Positions 38,468 through 50,832 of a DNA stretch of 64,000 nt are shown here, piece after piece. Origin of the DNA: Citrus sinensis (taxonomy: Eukaryota > Streptophyta > Magnoliopsida > Sapindales > Rutaceae); contig NC_068556.1 of assembly GCF_022201045.2 (NCBI RefSeq), positions 4,752,001-4,816,000 on the forward strand, in the 5' to 3' direction. Every line of letters starts with the position of its first letter. The stretch's first letter is position 1. The position numbers and the translations under genes are program-made. The notes under the pieces are model-generated. The model was given only the letters and a program-made list of their open reading frames with translations, was not told the origin of the DNA and did not search any database.

Positions 38468-41400
38468 TCAGTGGCTTCCACCTCCGCACAAACTAACCAA
38501 ATCCATCAGCGTTGAGTATAAGACATCAAGAGACAAATGGCCCAAGAATTTCTTGTAATCAGAAGCATCATCAGAAATGTCTATACTGAGTTTTCTCTCT
38601 GCTGCAAAACCATCCTCCATTACCAACCACCATGAAATGCATCCACGCATGTCTTCTGGGTCCACATGAGCAACCAAGCTGACTGTTTCACCTTGGTCCA
38701 GCTCAAAGGACAAAGATAGAAAATCCCGATTTGCTTTTATTCCCACCATAAGAGCTTCCTCATGAAGCCAACGAATTACCTGGCTTGCGACCTATTGCAA
38801 AATTCAAGGACAACCACAATTATCTAAGAGATTGTTAAGCTAAATATTATCCATATCTACATAACCAATATGAAACATGAATGAAAAAACAGAGGCACAT
38901 CCATAGACAGTAATATGATTTGCATAATGCAGTAGATCCTAAAGTTATTGAAATCCACTAGTCACTATTTATTACTCGAAAGCTCTTACATCACCAAAAC
39001 TATTATATCCATGAATAGAAAACCACAGCAGACAAATTCTCATCCATTAACCAAGAGTTAGTTTTCAATATGCCACTTCACATTTGTAGAAAATCAGTAA
39101 ACTGTCTGAAATTTGGGGTGAACATGCATCCAGCAAGCTTGCAACCAGGAATCATGCAAAAACAACTTCTAGCGTCAATTATAAAGGAGAAATATGTGCA
39201 CTTCCCAATACTTCCTCCGTGAACATAATAGTGTAACATACTAATACTAGCCTTAGTATCCATAATTTAATAAGGCTGACATAAACAATGCAATTGAAAA
39301 GGCAAGGAACCAATTTAATAAGGCAATGTTACATCAAGCTGCAGAAGCACGCCCAGAAGTATTCACATTTTAACTAATAAATTACTTCTTATTTCATAAC
39401 AAGTAAAATGAAAATCTCACCTTTTAAATAAACATGAAGTTGAAAAAAAATCATTGCATCAGCATAGATATGAGCTTGCCATCGAAGATAGAATCATAAA
39501 CCAACCATTCTAATGCAAACCCTAATTACTTAACTAACCAAAACAAAGCTAGTTAACTAAAACATTTCTCAAATAGACTAGAATACATCTATTAAGTAAA
39601 GTCCCTTCATTATCCCACCTAAAAGCACACAGCAGCTTGCAAGAGAGAGAGAAAAGAACTGAAAGAAAAAGGAAAGAGAAAAGGAACAAACAGATATCAA
39701 CTCAACTGAAAGACAAATTTTTCATGCTTTAAATCAATCTCTAACCTATGTCTCAGAAACTTTGATACCACTCCTAGAAATAAGATGAAGCAGCAAATCA
39801 CCTGCTGTAGAATTATCACAGGAAGATCTGCCAAGTCACAGTCATATTTATTCATAGAAGACATGTCCTCAGATCTCCCTTTAAAAAGACCGACAACATT
39901 GGGTGTGCCTTCCCCCTCGACATGAATGCAATCATCATTTACCACCACATTAGTCCGAAAATGTGATTTAGCAGTTTCTGCTGTTCGCGAATTGGACTCT
40001 GCATGAAGAATGGACTGAGGAACTTTTAAGAAGACTGTCCATGAAGATGTTCGAGAATGCCAAGTGGGATGGGATACCAAATGAAGATAAGGAACCCCAC
40101 AAACCTTGAGACATCACAGAAAATAAAATAAGGACAAGCTGGAGAGTAAAGAAAAGCAGAAAATGAGTAGCACACGTCCAAAGAGAGATAAGGATCATAC
40201 CGCATTTTCTAGTTCCACGTGAACTTTGTTTGAAAATATTCTGTGAGCCAGAGACAGACAGAAATGACCAAGAAGACCAGACCCATCCTTCGTTGGTGGA
40301 CCAGATACTCGAGTGCCAGTGGAAATGGGCTTATTTTTTGCTCTCCCATAAAGATACTCATGAAAAACTTGTTGCAGATAAATCTCATAAGTAAGAGGAT
40401 TAGGATATCCTCCACTCTTTCTCAGAATATCATCCTTTTCTTCAGCTAACTTTACCCCATCATGTGAATCCAGAGGTAAAATTCCAGATTCGACGTTCTG
40501 GTTTACCCAACTGTCAACCGATAGATCACCCTGGTTGGACGGTATAAGTGATAGGAATATGGAGATTCCCAGACCTATGCCCAATTGTAAATAATTTTCT
40601 CTTATTCCAGTCACATTGACCCCTAATGATTGCTTAAATGCTTCACGATTCACTATATCAAAGACCTGAGGGGCCAGAAGAATCAAAGCGTTAAAGCAAG
40701 AGTCAAAATGTGATAAATGGATGCAAAATACAAAGAGAAAAAAACTCAACCTGTTCATAAAAAATTGCTTGATGAACCTCACGAAGAAGTGAATGTTTTT
40801 CTCTAACACACTCATCATCATTCACAGACTCCTTAGCTTCTTTAGATGGACGAGGTGAGCAAGAATTTTTGACCTTACTGCATTGCTTAGAACTATCTCC
40901 GGACTGAACACCAAGGAAACCAAAACGAAAAGAGCGGCATGAATTTGGGGGTAAATTTATAGCCAGCATACCAGCAGAATCATGGTCAATGCGAATAGTG
41001 GATAGAGAAGATGGACGTGAAACAGGTGCTGAATCATATAATGAATTGTCAAAAAGATCAATAGTAAAGCCTTCATTTCCTGAAGCTGGAGCTGCCACAC
41101 GCTGCCGTTTAACTTTCCAGTTTTGCTGCAATCTATTTGCTTGTCAGGAATAAACTAGATAAGTAATGGGTTGAAGAAATAACGAAAGACACAGTCGTGT
41201 AAAAATTAGTTTCTTAGTTTCTGGATGTAAATAAATTTAGAGGAGAATACATAATTGTAACACTTTTTCAGAGCAAATATTATTTTCCATATGAATGAAG
41301 AAAATTTTGATATGATATCCACAAAAGATGCAATGCTTACATTTGGCAATATGATTATGCATTAAACCAGTGTATTCAATACTTGATAAGAAAATGAGGG

Positions 41401-43056
41401 AAACTCACCTGATAAGAGCACCATAGAATCTTGCCTCCTTAGCAATTTGCTGTTCCAATGATTTGGCAGACTGTTTAAAATATATACCTAGATGCTGCGA
41501 CAGAAGCAACACATATTAAGAAACTACAAAAATAATAAAAAGGAAAAAGAAGATGCAGTATCATAAGAACAAAGAAGAAAATACTCGGTAGCACTGTAGC
41601 TTAGTTGCTGCAGAGACAGAAAGATCAGAGAGAACTTCATTAGGTAATGCCTTTGGTCTGGTCATGCCAGCCACCGTTACAGCATCGTTAGCTTCCACCT
41701 ATGCACATCAAATTGATTTCTGATGTTAACATTCACTGTTTATCTTTTAAATGGCACTTTCCACTTCCCAATGAGTACTTGAAACAATGATCTGAATCGG
41801 TTACAACAAGTAAAAGCCAAACCTAGAGCAAAGGAAATTAGAAAAAAAAATTCTAAATTATTGACTTGCAAGGTTTGATGGATAAAAAATTTCCGTCCAT
41901 TTTCAATTATACATTTGGATATAACTACAAGACAGAGAACTGATATCTCAATTTTGAGCCTTAAGAGTTAAGATCTTTTGACTAGCCCTCCTCCCCCAAC
42001 CCCATCCCAATGCACAAGAAGAAAATATGGAGCAAATAGTTATATCAGACTCGATCAAGAAAAATTCTCACTGTTTTAGTTACTACCGGGCAGTAAAATC
42101 CATAAACGAAGTTTAACTTGGCTATATTTAGCTCATTTCACAGAAACCAAGCACTTTCACTTTCACTGTCTCATTCACAATCTGATCTAAAATCCAAACA
42201 CACCAAACCAACCCACACTTTCAGCAATACAGTAACGTTTTAAAAAGAAACCATAAAATTCGCTAAAGAGGAAGAGGGTATATTGCGATTGAGGAGCTAA
42301 GGCTTTTGATCCACAGCTAATATCAATTGAAACCACTGGCTGCCAGGTATAGGTTGTTTAGTGGTTTCTAGAAAGTAGTTACCAAATAAAAGGGAATGTC
42401 TACTAAACAGAAGCAAGACAGTTGCAACGGTACTCAGATAGTAATTCACAATGCACCCAATTATCAATCAACAATCCGAAGCAACAATTGAGTAGCTTAC
42501 AGTGTTGATAAGGTCTATAATGACAGAGAGCTCCTGGTGAGCAAACTGCAAGTTCTCCACCATATTCTGCCACTGCCATGGCGTAGTAGTGGCCGACGAG
42601 CTGCTTTCTTTTGAACTCTTCTTCAGCCTCTTGTTATCATCTTTCTCCACTGCCCACGCAAAGTCTATTCTCCGTATCAACGACTCTCGCTTCTCATCAT
42701 AACCTACATCTCTGATTAATCACACGCAAAATACTCCCTAAATCAACATCATTTCAAGAACCCTAAAAATGAAAAAAAAAAATATACATATATATTATAA
42801 ACAATTATGTATCTTTTGTTAAGGATAATTCCTGTACCTACAGCAGATTAAATATGAAACAAATTATAGAAAATTATACCTTCGAATAATGCTTAATTTG
42901 TTTTGATTTTGGAGGATTTATTTAATGAGAAACGAAACAAAAGGAGTTTTTAAGAGAGGGAACGTACGGAGGGAATCGTTCAGCGCCAGTTTCTTCAATG
43001 GCGTCTAAGCGTTTCACGGGAAGCTTGTCGACGGAGATTTCCAGATTTCCGTTCAT
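38468..43056 (-). CDS. MED17: Mediator of RNA polymerase II transcription subunit 17
   Basis: Eight minus-strand exons join in frame: 43056-42968, 42711-42501, 41698-41585, 41494-41409, 41132-40751, 40665-40201, 40104-39802 and 38791-38468, giving 657 residues. MED17 is a core head-module subunit of Mediator in the nucleus and contacts RNA polymerase II machinery. Seen: the N-terminus MNGNLEISVDKLPVKRLDAI, the segment RRIDFAWAVEKDDNKRLKK, a helix QNMVENLQFAHQELSVIIDL, KALPNEVLSDLSVSAATKLQ, FKQSAKSLEQQIAKEARFYG with LQQNWKVKRQR (a hallmark of the family), the acidic-serine linker, VFDIVNREAFKQ, and the C-terminal domain ending LMDLVSLCGGGSH. Length is close to the ~650 residues known for plant MED17. 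The start is the first ATG of the frame. Confidence 0.95.
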
Positions 43057-43373
43057 TTTTCTCTGGCTGATTTTCCCGGAAAAAAATAAAAAAACAGTAA
43101 CGAAAATTTTAAAGAGAGTTCACTTTCGATATTTGAAGGCCGAGAGGCAAGCGGCGAGCTTTCTTTCCATTTTTCCTTTATTTTTTTTTTAAACAGAGAA
43201 ATTTATAAAATAGGGAGATTTAAAAATATGCAAAAATTTGTCAAACTTTTTTTTTTTCAAAATTTAAGAAATTAGACTGGACTAATTGAATTAATTTTAG
43301 GAAAAAAATCAAATATACTAACATTAACTTATTAATTATTAGATATGAATAAAATTATGTTATTTATATGGTC

Positions 43374-43486
43374 CGCCTGCGTTGCAACAGTTGCAACGTA
43401 CAATACTATTTATCTTCATCCGAAAATACGGCAGGATTAAAAATAATTGAATTAAAAGTGATTGAATCTAACGATTGGAGTTAGAA
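43374..43486 (+). repeat. Dispersed repeat, copy A (inverted partner at 51775)
   Basis: This begins GCCTGCGTTGCAACAGTTGC and continues ACAATACTATTT, CCGAAAATAC, GGATTAAAA, AAAAGTGATTGAATCTAAC, TTGGAGTTA. The same order of words occurs on the minus strand at 51866-51775. Similarity seems to extend weakly further right. The repeat may be one end of a MULE- or hAT-like element whose other end is near 43780-43811 (GGACGCAGCAGG). Family not recognised. Confidence 0.6.
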
Positions 43487-44029
43487 AGTGAATAAACAGA
43501 GGAGCTGACTACTAAAACAAATTGTACAAAACAATAGATTAAATATCGAAATTTTTTCCACATTGTGGAAGTTGTGAGCATCTAAACATTTTCCACTCCT
43601 TAGAAATTGCGATGACCGAGATTTTTTCCATCCCCCACCCACAAATTGCGATCGTGAAGTTTCAATTTGGATGTGTGCGGACTCAGTGATAAAAGACGTC
43701 AATTAAAGCAAATAGAAATTTCGAAATAGGCACATCTCATTATGTGAAAATAAAGTTAATATGTCGTCCGTTTGATCTGTTGTTGTGGCTTTGGGGCGGA
43801 CGCAGCAGGAAATGCACCCAAAAAAAAAAAAAGATTAATTATGTTTGAAAGAGAAAGACGGTAGTAGTTAGCCCAGAAAAAGCTGCTTACGTTTAGTTGT
43901 TAGATGAAAATTAAGGTGAGATTAGATTAGTAAGAAGGAGTGATTGTTTAATTTCATTGCAAGAATCTTTATATTGAAGGAGCGAGTGGGAGGAAATTAA
44001 TTTGTTGGAGAAAGTGAACAAGAATCCAT

Positions 44030-45006
44030 GAGTGAGCTATACCGGGCTGCAGCCCGTTATAAAAAAGGCCAAAAAAAAAAAAAAAAAAATCAAATATGTT
44101 AGTTAAATTTATAATCATGCCACTAATAATTAATTACAAGAGTGCCATTGAAACCAAAAAATCGATTGTCCCCTTCACGATTCTTCATCTTCTTCGTCTT
44201 CCAATTTCTTGGTCTTTGTATATTTTTCTACTGGTATGCTTTCCCAACTTATATAAAAGTCTTTTTTTTTTTTTTTGTGAATTGTGATGGATTTTACCAG
44301 TTTGCTCTATATTCTATTTTGATTCATTATTTTGAATTTCTAATTGGCTATTTAGTTTTTGTGATTGGTTTTACTGATTTGCTCTGTAATTTGTTTTGAT
44401 TCATTAGTTTGTAAAGTTTCAATTTTGATTGCTATCCATATACGTCCTTGTAAAACTCAAGCAAATTGAATTTAATAGCTGTACAACTTTTAAAATGGAA
44501 TTATTAATTGTTTAATAATTAAATTGTTTGATTGGCTTAATAATTAAAGATGAACAAAATTAAATTGTTTAATTTATTTAAGCATGCTAATTAAGCTTGT
44601 AATTATTAATTTATTAATTAATTCTTATGTAGTTTCGTGTTATAGTTTCGAACTAATTGATTTATTTTACATATTTTTTTTAATTTATTATTTTGAATGT
44701 TTGATTGTATAAGAATTAATAAATACAACAATAATTAGTAAAAATATAACAATAATAATAGAAAAAAGTTTAATACTCATTCGAAAGTATCATGGCTTAA
44801 ATTGAAAAACGTAAGATAATGAAGAAAAAGGCAATGGGAAGCCTGTTTGCATTTGTTTCTTTTGCCACATAAGCTTTTGATTGTTCGAGTATTTTTATAC
44901 ACACGTGTTTTTTTTTTTTCTTTCAACGATCATTTTTAGAAAATTCGGAACTACATAAGTCAATCAAACATTTTATATTATTAGCCCGCTCATGGATCCG
45001 CCACTA
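44030..45006. mobile_element. hAT-like element (degenerate ends)
   Basis: The right end read inward is TAGTGGCGGATCCATGAGCG followed by GGCTAA, which matches the common plant hAT terminus TAG/CAGNGGCGGA. The left end GAGTGAGCTATACCGGGCTG has the same order but is eroded, and is followed by a GGGCTGCAGCCC palindrome (44044-44055). The ~950-bp interior is AT-rich and non-coding. No 8-bp duplication is readable, so edges are uncertain. Confidence 0.45.
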
Positions 45007-46079
45007 ATATTAATATGTTCGGTCTCTCTAATAATGACCATACACATAAACTTGATGCAAATTTTTAGAAAAATGAAGCAATGAACACAATAGATATATT
45101 GTCGCACAACACATTGGGGACTATGTATCAGTCAATGTATCAATAGTTTTACACAAATTCTGCTAGTTTCTTACAATAGTTGTCACATTACACTCTCTGT
45201 GGGATATCTAATACAGTCAAATGCAATTGATTAAGCATACACACTTCACCCATGACTAATTTAAGGTTCTGGTTGTGCAACTTGTACATGAAATATTGGA
45301 ACATGATTTATAAAGATAGATCCAAGAACTGTATTTCAAATTAGTATCCCCTCACAATGCCACACAGTTGACAAATATCAACAGTAAAAAAGGCAACATG
45401 ACACATACAAAATTTCAAGGGAATCCCCGTACCTGTCCTACACCCAAAACACTTCAATTCAAGCTACTTGGGGGATGTTCCTGATAATCCCCGAATTTGT
45501 CACCAATAAAACCCCACACCCATCACAATATATTTCAATTTGCAGACAAATTCTAACTTTCAAATTTTAATGTCCATTCTCTTCTTTTAATAAATTCAAT
45601 ATTTTCCAACATTTGGATTTTAAAGAATAAATTACAAACTATAAAAATCCAACTATGAAACATGTTTATTCCAACTATGACAAATCAAAATAAGTCTATT
45701 TTGACGACTCATTTCACCGAAAATTTCCAATTTACTATTTTAGTTTTAATTTTTGTACAAAAATGAATTTGTTAAGAAGAATCCACTAATAGGTCACCCA
45801 AAATGTGAGTATAATGACACGGAACCATGTTTAAAATTTCATAGAAAAAATAGTTGTCTTTCAATGTATTATACAAGGCTGCAACTTACTGAAATTCCAT
45901 TCATTATAATCATATAATAGCCAATTGCATGCACTACTAATTACTCATCATCAATATAATATAGTACCAAAAGTCAGCATCTATTACTAGCGTAAAGCAT
46001 TTCCCTTTGCCTTCAAAATGTGATTAACATTAACCTATTTCCCAATGTTTTGTTTCCTTCTTTAGACGGCAATGGCTAT
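45007..46079. other. Spacer without recognised features
   Basis: AT-rich sequence. No gene, tandem repeat or terminal repeat was recognised. Confidence 0.25.
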
Positions 46080-47851
46080 TGATGTGCTAATAATTTTCAT
46101 ATTATTTTAATGCTTCTATAACTTAATTTTATATTAAATTATATTTTATTACATTAATTTTTATATTTTATATTGAGAATATTTAAGTGGAAATAATTGC
46201 GAATTGTGGAAGAAAAAAAGGAAAAGGAATAAAAATAAATAAATCAATGAAGATTTAATTAACCATTAAACATGCATGCACGTGGGCAGCATTATAGAAC
46301 TAATTGACAATTTAAATGGCAAGCACGTGCATGGGCTTAAAATTGGTTAAGCTTGGCTTGTTTTAAATCCTTTTCATTTAAGGATTTTGAGGTGGCGCAA
46401 CAATATAAAAAGAAAATTTAAGAGGGCAGCCGCACGAAGATTTGGAGCCAAGAATGAATTAAAAGAAGAAAGCATTCTTGTGATGGGATTTGGCCAAATC
46501 TTTATTAGCTTATTAATTGAACAAGTCACGTGCATGCATGAAAGAATAAGGCGGCCTGGCTTTTGGTTTTAATTCTTTCCATATAACGATTTAAAGGCCA
46601 CAATTGAGCCACTTCGGCCTTGGTCGGAGTGGTGGGCTGCTGCCCTCACAATGCTTGTGAGGGCAGCGGTTCAAGCCCCCACAAAAGTATTTGTGAGGGC
46701 TAACGTGCTTATTTGTTTAATATTTCAAAAATTTCCTCTCCCTCGTGCAATACGAGTGGAGTATGGACATCCCTCTTCTGTAAGGGATCATTTGTCTGGG
46801 CATGTACTTCACAGAATTCAATGTAATAATATAAGTCCCAATCATGTATTTCTGATTGTAAATATCAGTGTAATATATCTGCTATAATAGCAGTTGTAAC
46901 TATCTGTGTAATGCAGTAATATGATGATTAATCAGTATTAAAAAAAAAAGGCTACAATTGAAGCTACAAAAAGGGCCAAGAGGAAGAAGAGGGGACCGAC
47001 TTAAAAAGAAGCAGCAGCCACACTTTTAAGTAAAAGGCCGAGAGTAGCAAGAAGGAGGAGGATGAAGACGCGTTAATTCTTGAGTTTTTCTTTCTCTCTT
47101 CTCAATTATCTTTCTTAAATGCTCCCAATTAAATTTATGGATTCTCTTTATATTTTTATGAACTAATTTATTTTACTAGGCTACAATGTAGCCTAATTAT
47201 GAAGATTTAATTCCATAAATCTATGTTATTTGTAGTTTATTATTCCATGGTTGAGTGGTCATTATTGTGTTTAATGCTTTTAAATATCCGACCATTTAAA
47301 TGATTTGAGAATGCATAATGAAACCGAGAGGAGATTTATGTATTTTTGCTCTGTGTAATGGATGTCATAAATTGAATGAAAGACAAAGATGTGTCAACGT
47401 GATTCATGCAGTTTTTCTAAAAATTTCCATGGAGTTTAATGAATCTTTGCGTATTTAAATTCACATAGAGATATAATGAGGTTGATATGTGAATGTATTT
47501 TTTTATATTACTCCAGATAGGATATTGAATAGATTATGGAAATTCACTGTCAACATGGGTAATAAACTTTCATAGCATAGATGGAGGATTAAATTGGATT
47601 GGTTATGGTGAAATCATATGTCCTAGTGTCTTAATCTTTTAGTGAGTTTTATTACTGCTTGCATATTTATTTAATTTTTAGTTATTTTATTTTATTTTAT
47701 TTTTAATCTAAATTCACTTATTTGGTTATTCAAATAAATTAGGGTTATAATAATTTCGGTAAATAATAGGATATACAATTTTTGTGGGACGATACTCTAC
47801 TCTTCATTATATTACTTGTGCCGACTAGTACACTTGCTAATTTACGCATCA
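46080..47851 (+). repeat. Long terminal repeat of the Athila-like fossil
   Basis: Begins TGATGTGCTAATAATTTTC and ends TTTACGCATCA, just before the primer-binding site. The start motif resembles that of the second gypsy LTR in this window (61640 reading left: TGATAAGTGCATATTTTTC). It is lengthened by the SINE at 46608-46946. The left edge is inferred from the TG start and inverted TGATG/CATCA ends. Confidence 0.65.
46608..46946 (+). mobile_element. tRNA-headed SINE inserted in the Athila-like LTR
   Basis: The head has a tRNA-like layout: a degenerate A box around TGGTCGGAGTGGT (46621), a stem-like CCCTCAC...GTGAGGG pair, and a B box GGTTCAAGCCC (46669). A non-tRNA body follows and the copy ends in an A-run (to 46949). 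Near-identical 15-bp sequences flank it: AAAGGCCACAATTGA (46593-46607) and AAAGGCTACAATTGA (46947-46961). At 339 bp it is on the long side for a plant SINE. The internal boxes would be the polymerase III promoter. Confidence 0.75.
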
Positions 47852-47969
47852 AGTTTTTGGCGCCGTTGCCAGTGATTGTTTGGATTAGTATTGATACCAA
47901 CGAACCTTAGTTTAATTTGAATTTTATTTTTATTATTTTTAATTTAATTTAATTTTTTGTTTAATTTTA

Positions 47970-48756
47970 TGAGATGTTCAAGAAGTTTTGATTTATTGCC
48001 TTTTGATCCAGCGATTGAACGTACGTGTAGAAGGCTTAATAGAGAAAGGAGAGAAGCTTTACAGGAAATGAGGATGTGAGACCTTTAAGAGATTATGTTG
48101 TGCCTATAGTTAATGGTGCTTGCTCAAGCATTGCACGCCATACCGTTCAAACCAATAATTTTGAAATTAAGCCAGCCAAAATCCAGATAATTCATACGCC
48201 AGTACAATTTGTCGGGATGCTGAATGATGATCCAAATGCTCATATTGCAAGTTTCTTTAAAATTTGTGACATATTTAAGCAAAATGGTGTTCAGACAATG
48301 CTATTAGGCTTGGGCTTTTCTCGTTCTCACTGAGGGATAAAGCAAAAGAGTGGTTGAACTCACTCCATGCTGGAACAATGACTACATGGGATGGTTTTGC
48401 ACAGAAGTTTTTAGCAAAGTACTTTCCTCCAGTAAAAACAGCCAAATTGAGAAATGACATCACTACCTTTAATCAGTTCAAGATGGAATCATTATATGAA
48501 GCATGGGAGAGATATAAAGACCTACTGAGAAAATATCCACATCATGGTCTACCAGTTTGGCTTCAGGTACAGACATTTTACAATGGTTCGGGATCCAATA
48601 CCAGAACAATGATTGATGTTGCAGCATGAGGAACGTTAATGGGAAAAACACCAAAAGCAGCTTATGAATTATTAGAGGAGATGACCTCTAATAATTACCA
48701 GTGGTCTTCAGAGCGACTAATAGCAAGGAGAGCTATAGGAGTCCATAAGGCTATGT
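47970..48756 (+). pseudogene. gag remnant of the Athila-like fossil
   Basis: The remnant starts with the Athila-type opening (SRSFDLLPFDPAIERT) and continues into a retrotransposon-gag domain with words such as WDGFAQKFLAKYFPP, AKLRNDITTFNQF and YEAWERYKDLLRKYPHHGLP. It is a broken fossil with a few breaks and no continuation into pol. Confidence 0.8.
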
Positions 48757-49720
48757 AAACACCTCTTACACTCACTCCCTTATATCAGTTAAGTGTCTAT
48801 CGATCTCTTTGATGGTCAACACTCGGATTTGTGGATTCTTCTTGCTCACCATGCTGGCGTGTAAAAGATAAAGGAAACATGGAATTGTCATACAATCCGA
48901 CAACCCTTGAAACACCCTTATTAAGACTTCATAATATTAGTCTTATCTTCTCTTTTATTACTTCAACTACTAAAATATGCAAGAGTTGTACAAAATGATA
49001 TACCAACGCCATATAGTTGAAAATAGCATTAAAACGACACCACTACCTTCACTCCATCAATATAACAATGCTTATTGACCAACTCCAACTGATGATAGAT
49101 TTACGACAACCAATTGAAATTAAAAAACGAGTAAAAGGAATACGGAATACCTCAATCTCACTACTTTTTATATTCCTCTTGCATGACTGATTGCAGAGTG
49201 GAAATTGCAGTATATGTGTGATAGAGGAATAATAATATGACATTCTCCAACCATAATCATCCGGAATAAACAAACATGCTAGTGCCTCAAAGTGACACAA
49301 CCATGAACAACAACTCGTGGTCAATAAAGAATTTGAAGATTAGAATTTGTAATATTCATTTATAAACTCAATAAACATTTTATTCAACTGAAAGTTAGCT
49401 GCTATAGATCAATTTTGTAAGCCGTTGTCTCTTGAATTATATAAACTTAGGTCTTACACCAATAGTTGAATACTTTCAATAGAGAAGATGTCGTTTGTCA
49501 TATTTACACACAATATATATAATGAGTTTATCCTTTCTAAAGAAAAAGACTTCTTCAATTCTAAATGGTGTGGTGACTCTTGTTTCTGCATTTTAGAACT
49601 AAATATTTGTGATCTTGCAATATTAATATTTAGGACCATAATAGCATCATCATCTCCCTATGTTTTTTAACCAGTTGCTCCATCTCTCTCCTTCTCCCTC
49701 TCCCTCAAAACATCTACACA
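48757..49720. other. Unassigned sequence right of the gag remnant
   Basis: Similarity to gag stops near 48756. A minus-strand frame at 49049-49324 has no recognisable motif. This may be the older flank into which the fossil was placed, or another decayed element. Confidence 0.3.
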
Positions 49721-49728
49721 CAGCCAGG

Positions 49729-50281
49729 CAGGGGCGGATTCCCCTTGGGACGTCCCCACTGAAAAAATAATAATTCTTTTATTAGTTAATTTAATTATCC
49801 TAAAATTTCTAATAAATTTTTCTTAAACCCCCAATAATTTATATTCAAGTCCCTAATACATATTTACGCTCAAATTCTCACACTCCAAATTTTTAAAACA
49901 AATCAAAAGAGATGGACTTTACAAACTAAAATCAAGCCCAAAAACATCAATATTAATTAAATTTTTAAACATAAATATTAATATTAGTGTAGAGAGAGCA
50001 TTTTCAGCTATGAACATTTTGAAGAATCGGTTACGAAGCCAAATGAGAGAGCAATGGATGAATGATAGTTTGGTTGTTACATAGAAAAAGACTTATTTAA
50101 TAATATTGATAATGATGTTGTAATGCAAAGTTATCAATGTATGAAAACTCATAAAGGACAATTGTCAACATATTTTGAAGTATAAAAACTCTTTCAAATT
50201 TATATATTTATTACTTTTTAAATTTTTTTATGTTATCGTTGAATAAGCCCCCAATCAATCAATATACTAACTCCGCCCTTA
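49729..50281 (+). mobile_element. hAT derivative with 8-bp duplication CAGCCAGG
   Basis: The 553-bp element starts CAGGGGCGGATTCC and its right end read inward is TAAGGGCGGAG. Exact 8-bp duplications CAGCCAGG flank it (49721-49728 and 50282-50289). Near 49985-50190 it keeps a piece of a hAT transposase dimerisation domain (SVERAFSAMNILKNRLRSQM, then EQWMNDSLVV), so it derives from an autonomous hAT of the zinc-finger MYM1-like group by internal deletion. It has inserted at the left edge of the element that follows. Confidence 0.85.
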
Positions 50282-50285
50282 CAGC

Positions 50286-50832
50286 CAGGAATGGATGTAG
50301 CACATGACCAGTGGGGGCTCAAACCCCCACTGGCCAAAAAAAAAATTTAAAAATAAAAGAGAAAAATATTTTAATTTTCTAATTAATCCCCATTAAATTT
50401 ATTAAAATAGTCACTATAAAATATAATCCCCCATAAAATTTAAATTTTGACTTTTAAAAAATATAAAAACCTATATTTTAATTAAAAATAATGATAGCCC
50501 ACCACCCAAAATATTTTCTATTCTAAAAAATATGGTTAATTCTTCCAGTTTATATAATAATAGTAGAACGAACGTTTTCAGTAATAAAACTCATGAAGAA
50601 TCATCTTTGGAATCGGATGGGATAAGTGATAGTTTGGCTGTTTATACAGGAAATAATAAATTTAATAATATTGATAACGAGTCTATTGCATAACATTTTT
50701 AAAATATAAAAATACATAGAGACTAATTATAAAGGTATTAGCAAATATTTTAGATATTCAAAATTTTAGTTTATATATTTTACTATTATCTAATTTAGCC
50801 CCCGGTAAATTATTTTTGTAGATTCGTCACTG
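50286..50832 (+). mobile_element. Second, older hAT derivative
   Basis: The left end CAGGAATGGATGTAG and the right end read inward, CAGTGACGAATCTAC, agree in about 10 of 15 positions. Near 50555-50690 it keeps a diverged piece of the same hAT dimerisation domain (VERTFSVIKLMKNHLWNRMG). The internal GTGGGGGCTCAAACCCCCAC hairpin (50310-50329) is striking. The first bases of this element are part of the CAGCCAGG duplication made by its neighbour, so this one was there first. Confidence 0.65.

Larger units (their letters stand above)
46080..48756 (+). mobile_element. Athila-like Ty3/gypsy fossil: LTR, primer-binding site, gag start
   Basis: A broken LTR retroelement. Parts in order: a ~1.77-kb LTR (46080-47851) with TGATG...CATCA ends, a primer-binding site TGGCGCCGTTGCC (47858-47870) of the type used by Athila-like elements and matching tRNA-Asp, and a gag remnant to ~48756. 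Nothing of pol or a second LTR follows, so the element is truncated on the right. It is broken at more than one point and old. A SINE has inserted within the LTR. Confidence 0.8.

Noticed and set aside
46620-46685. Possible tRNA gene
   Set aside because: A and B boxes and one stem are present, but no anticodon arm or paired acceptor ends. The flanking duplications and A-run mark a SINE.
49049-49324. 91-residue minus-strand frame right of the gag remnant
   Set aside because: No recognisable domain, no splice context and AT-rich codons. Likely chance.
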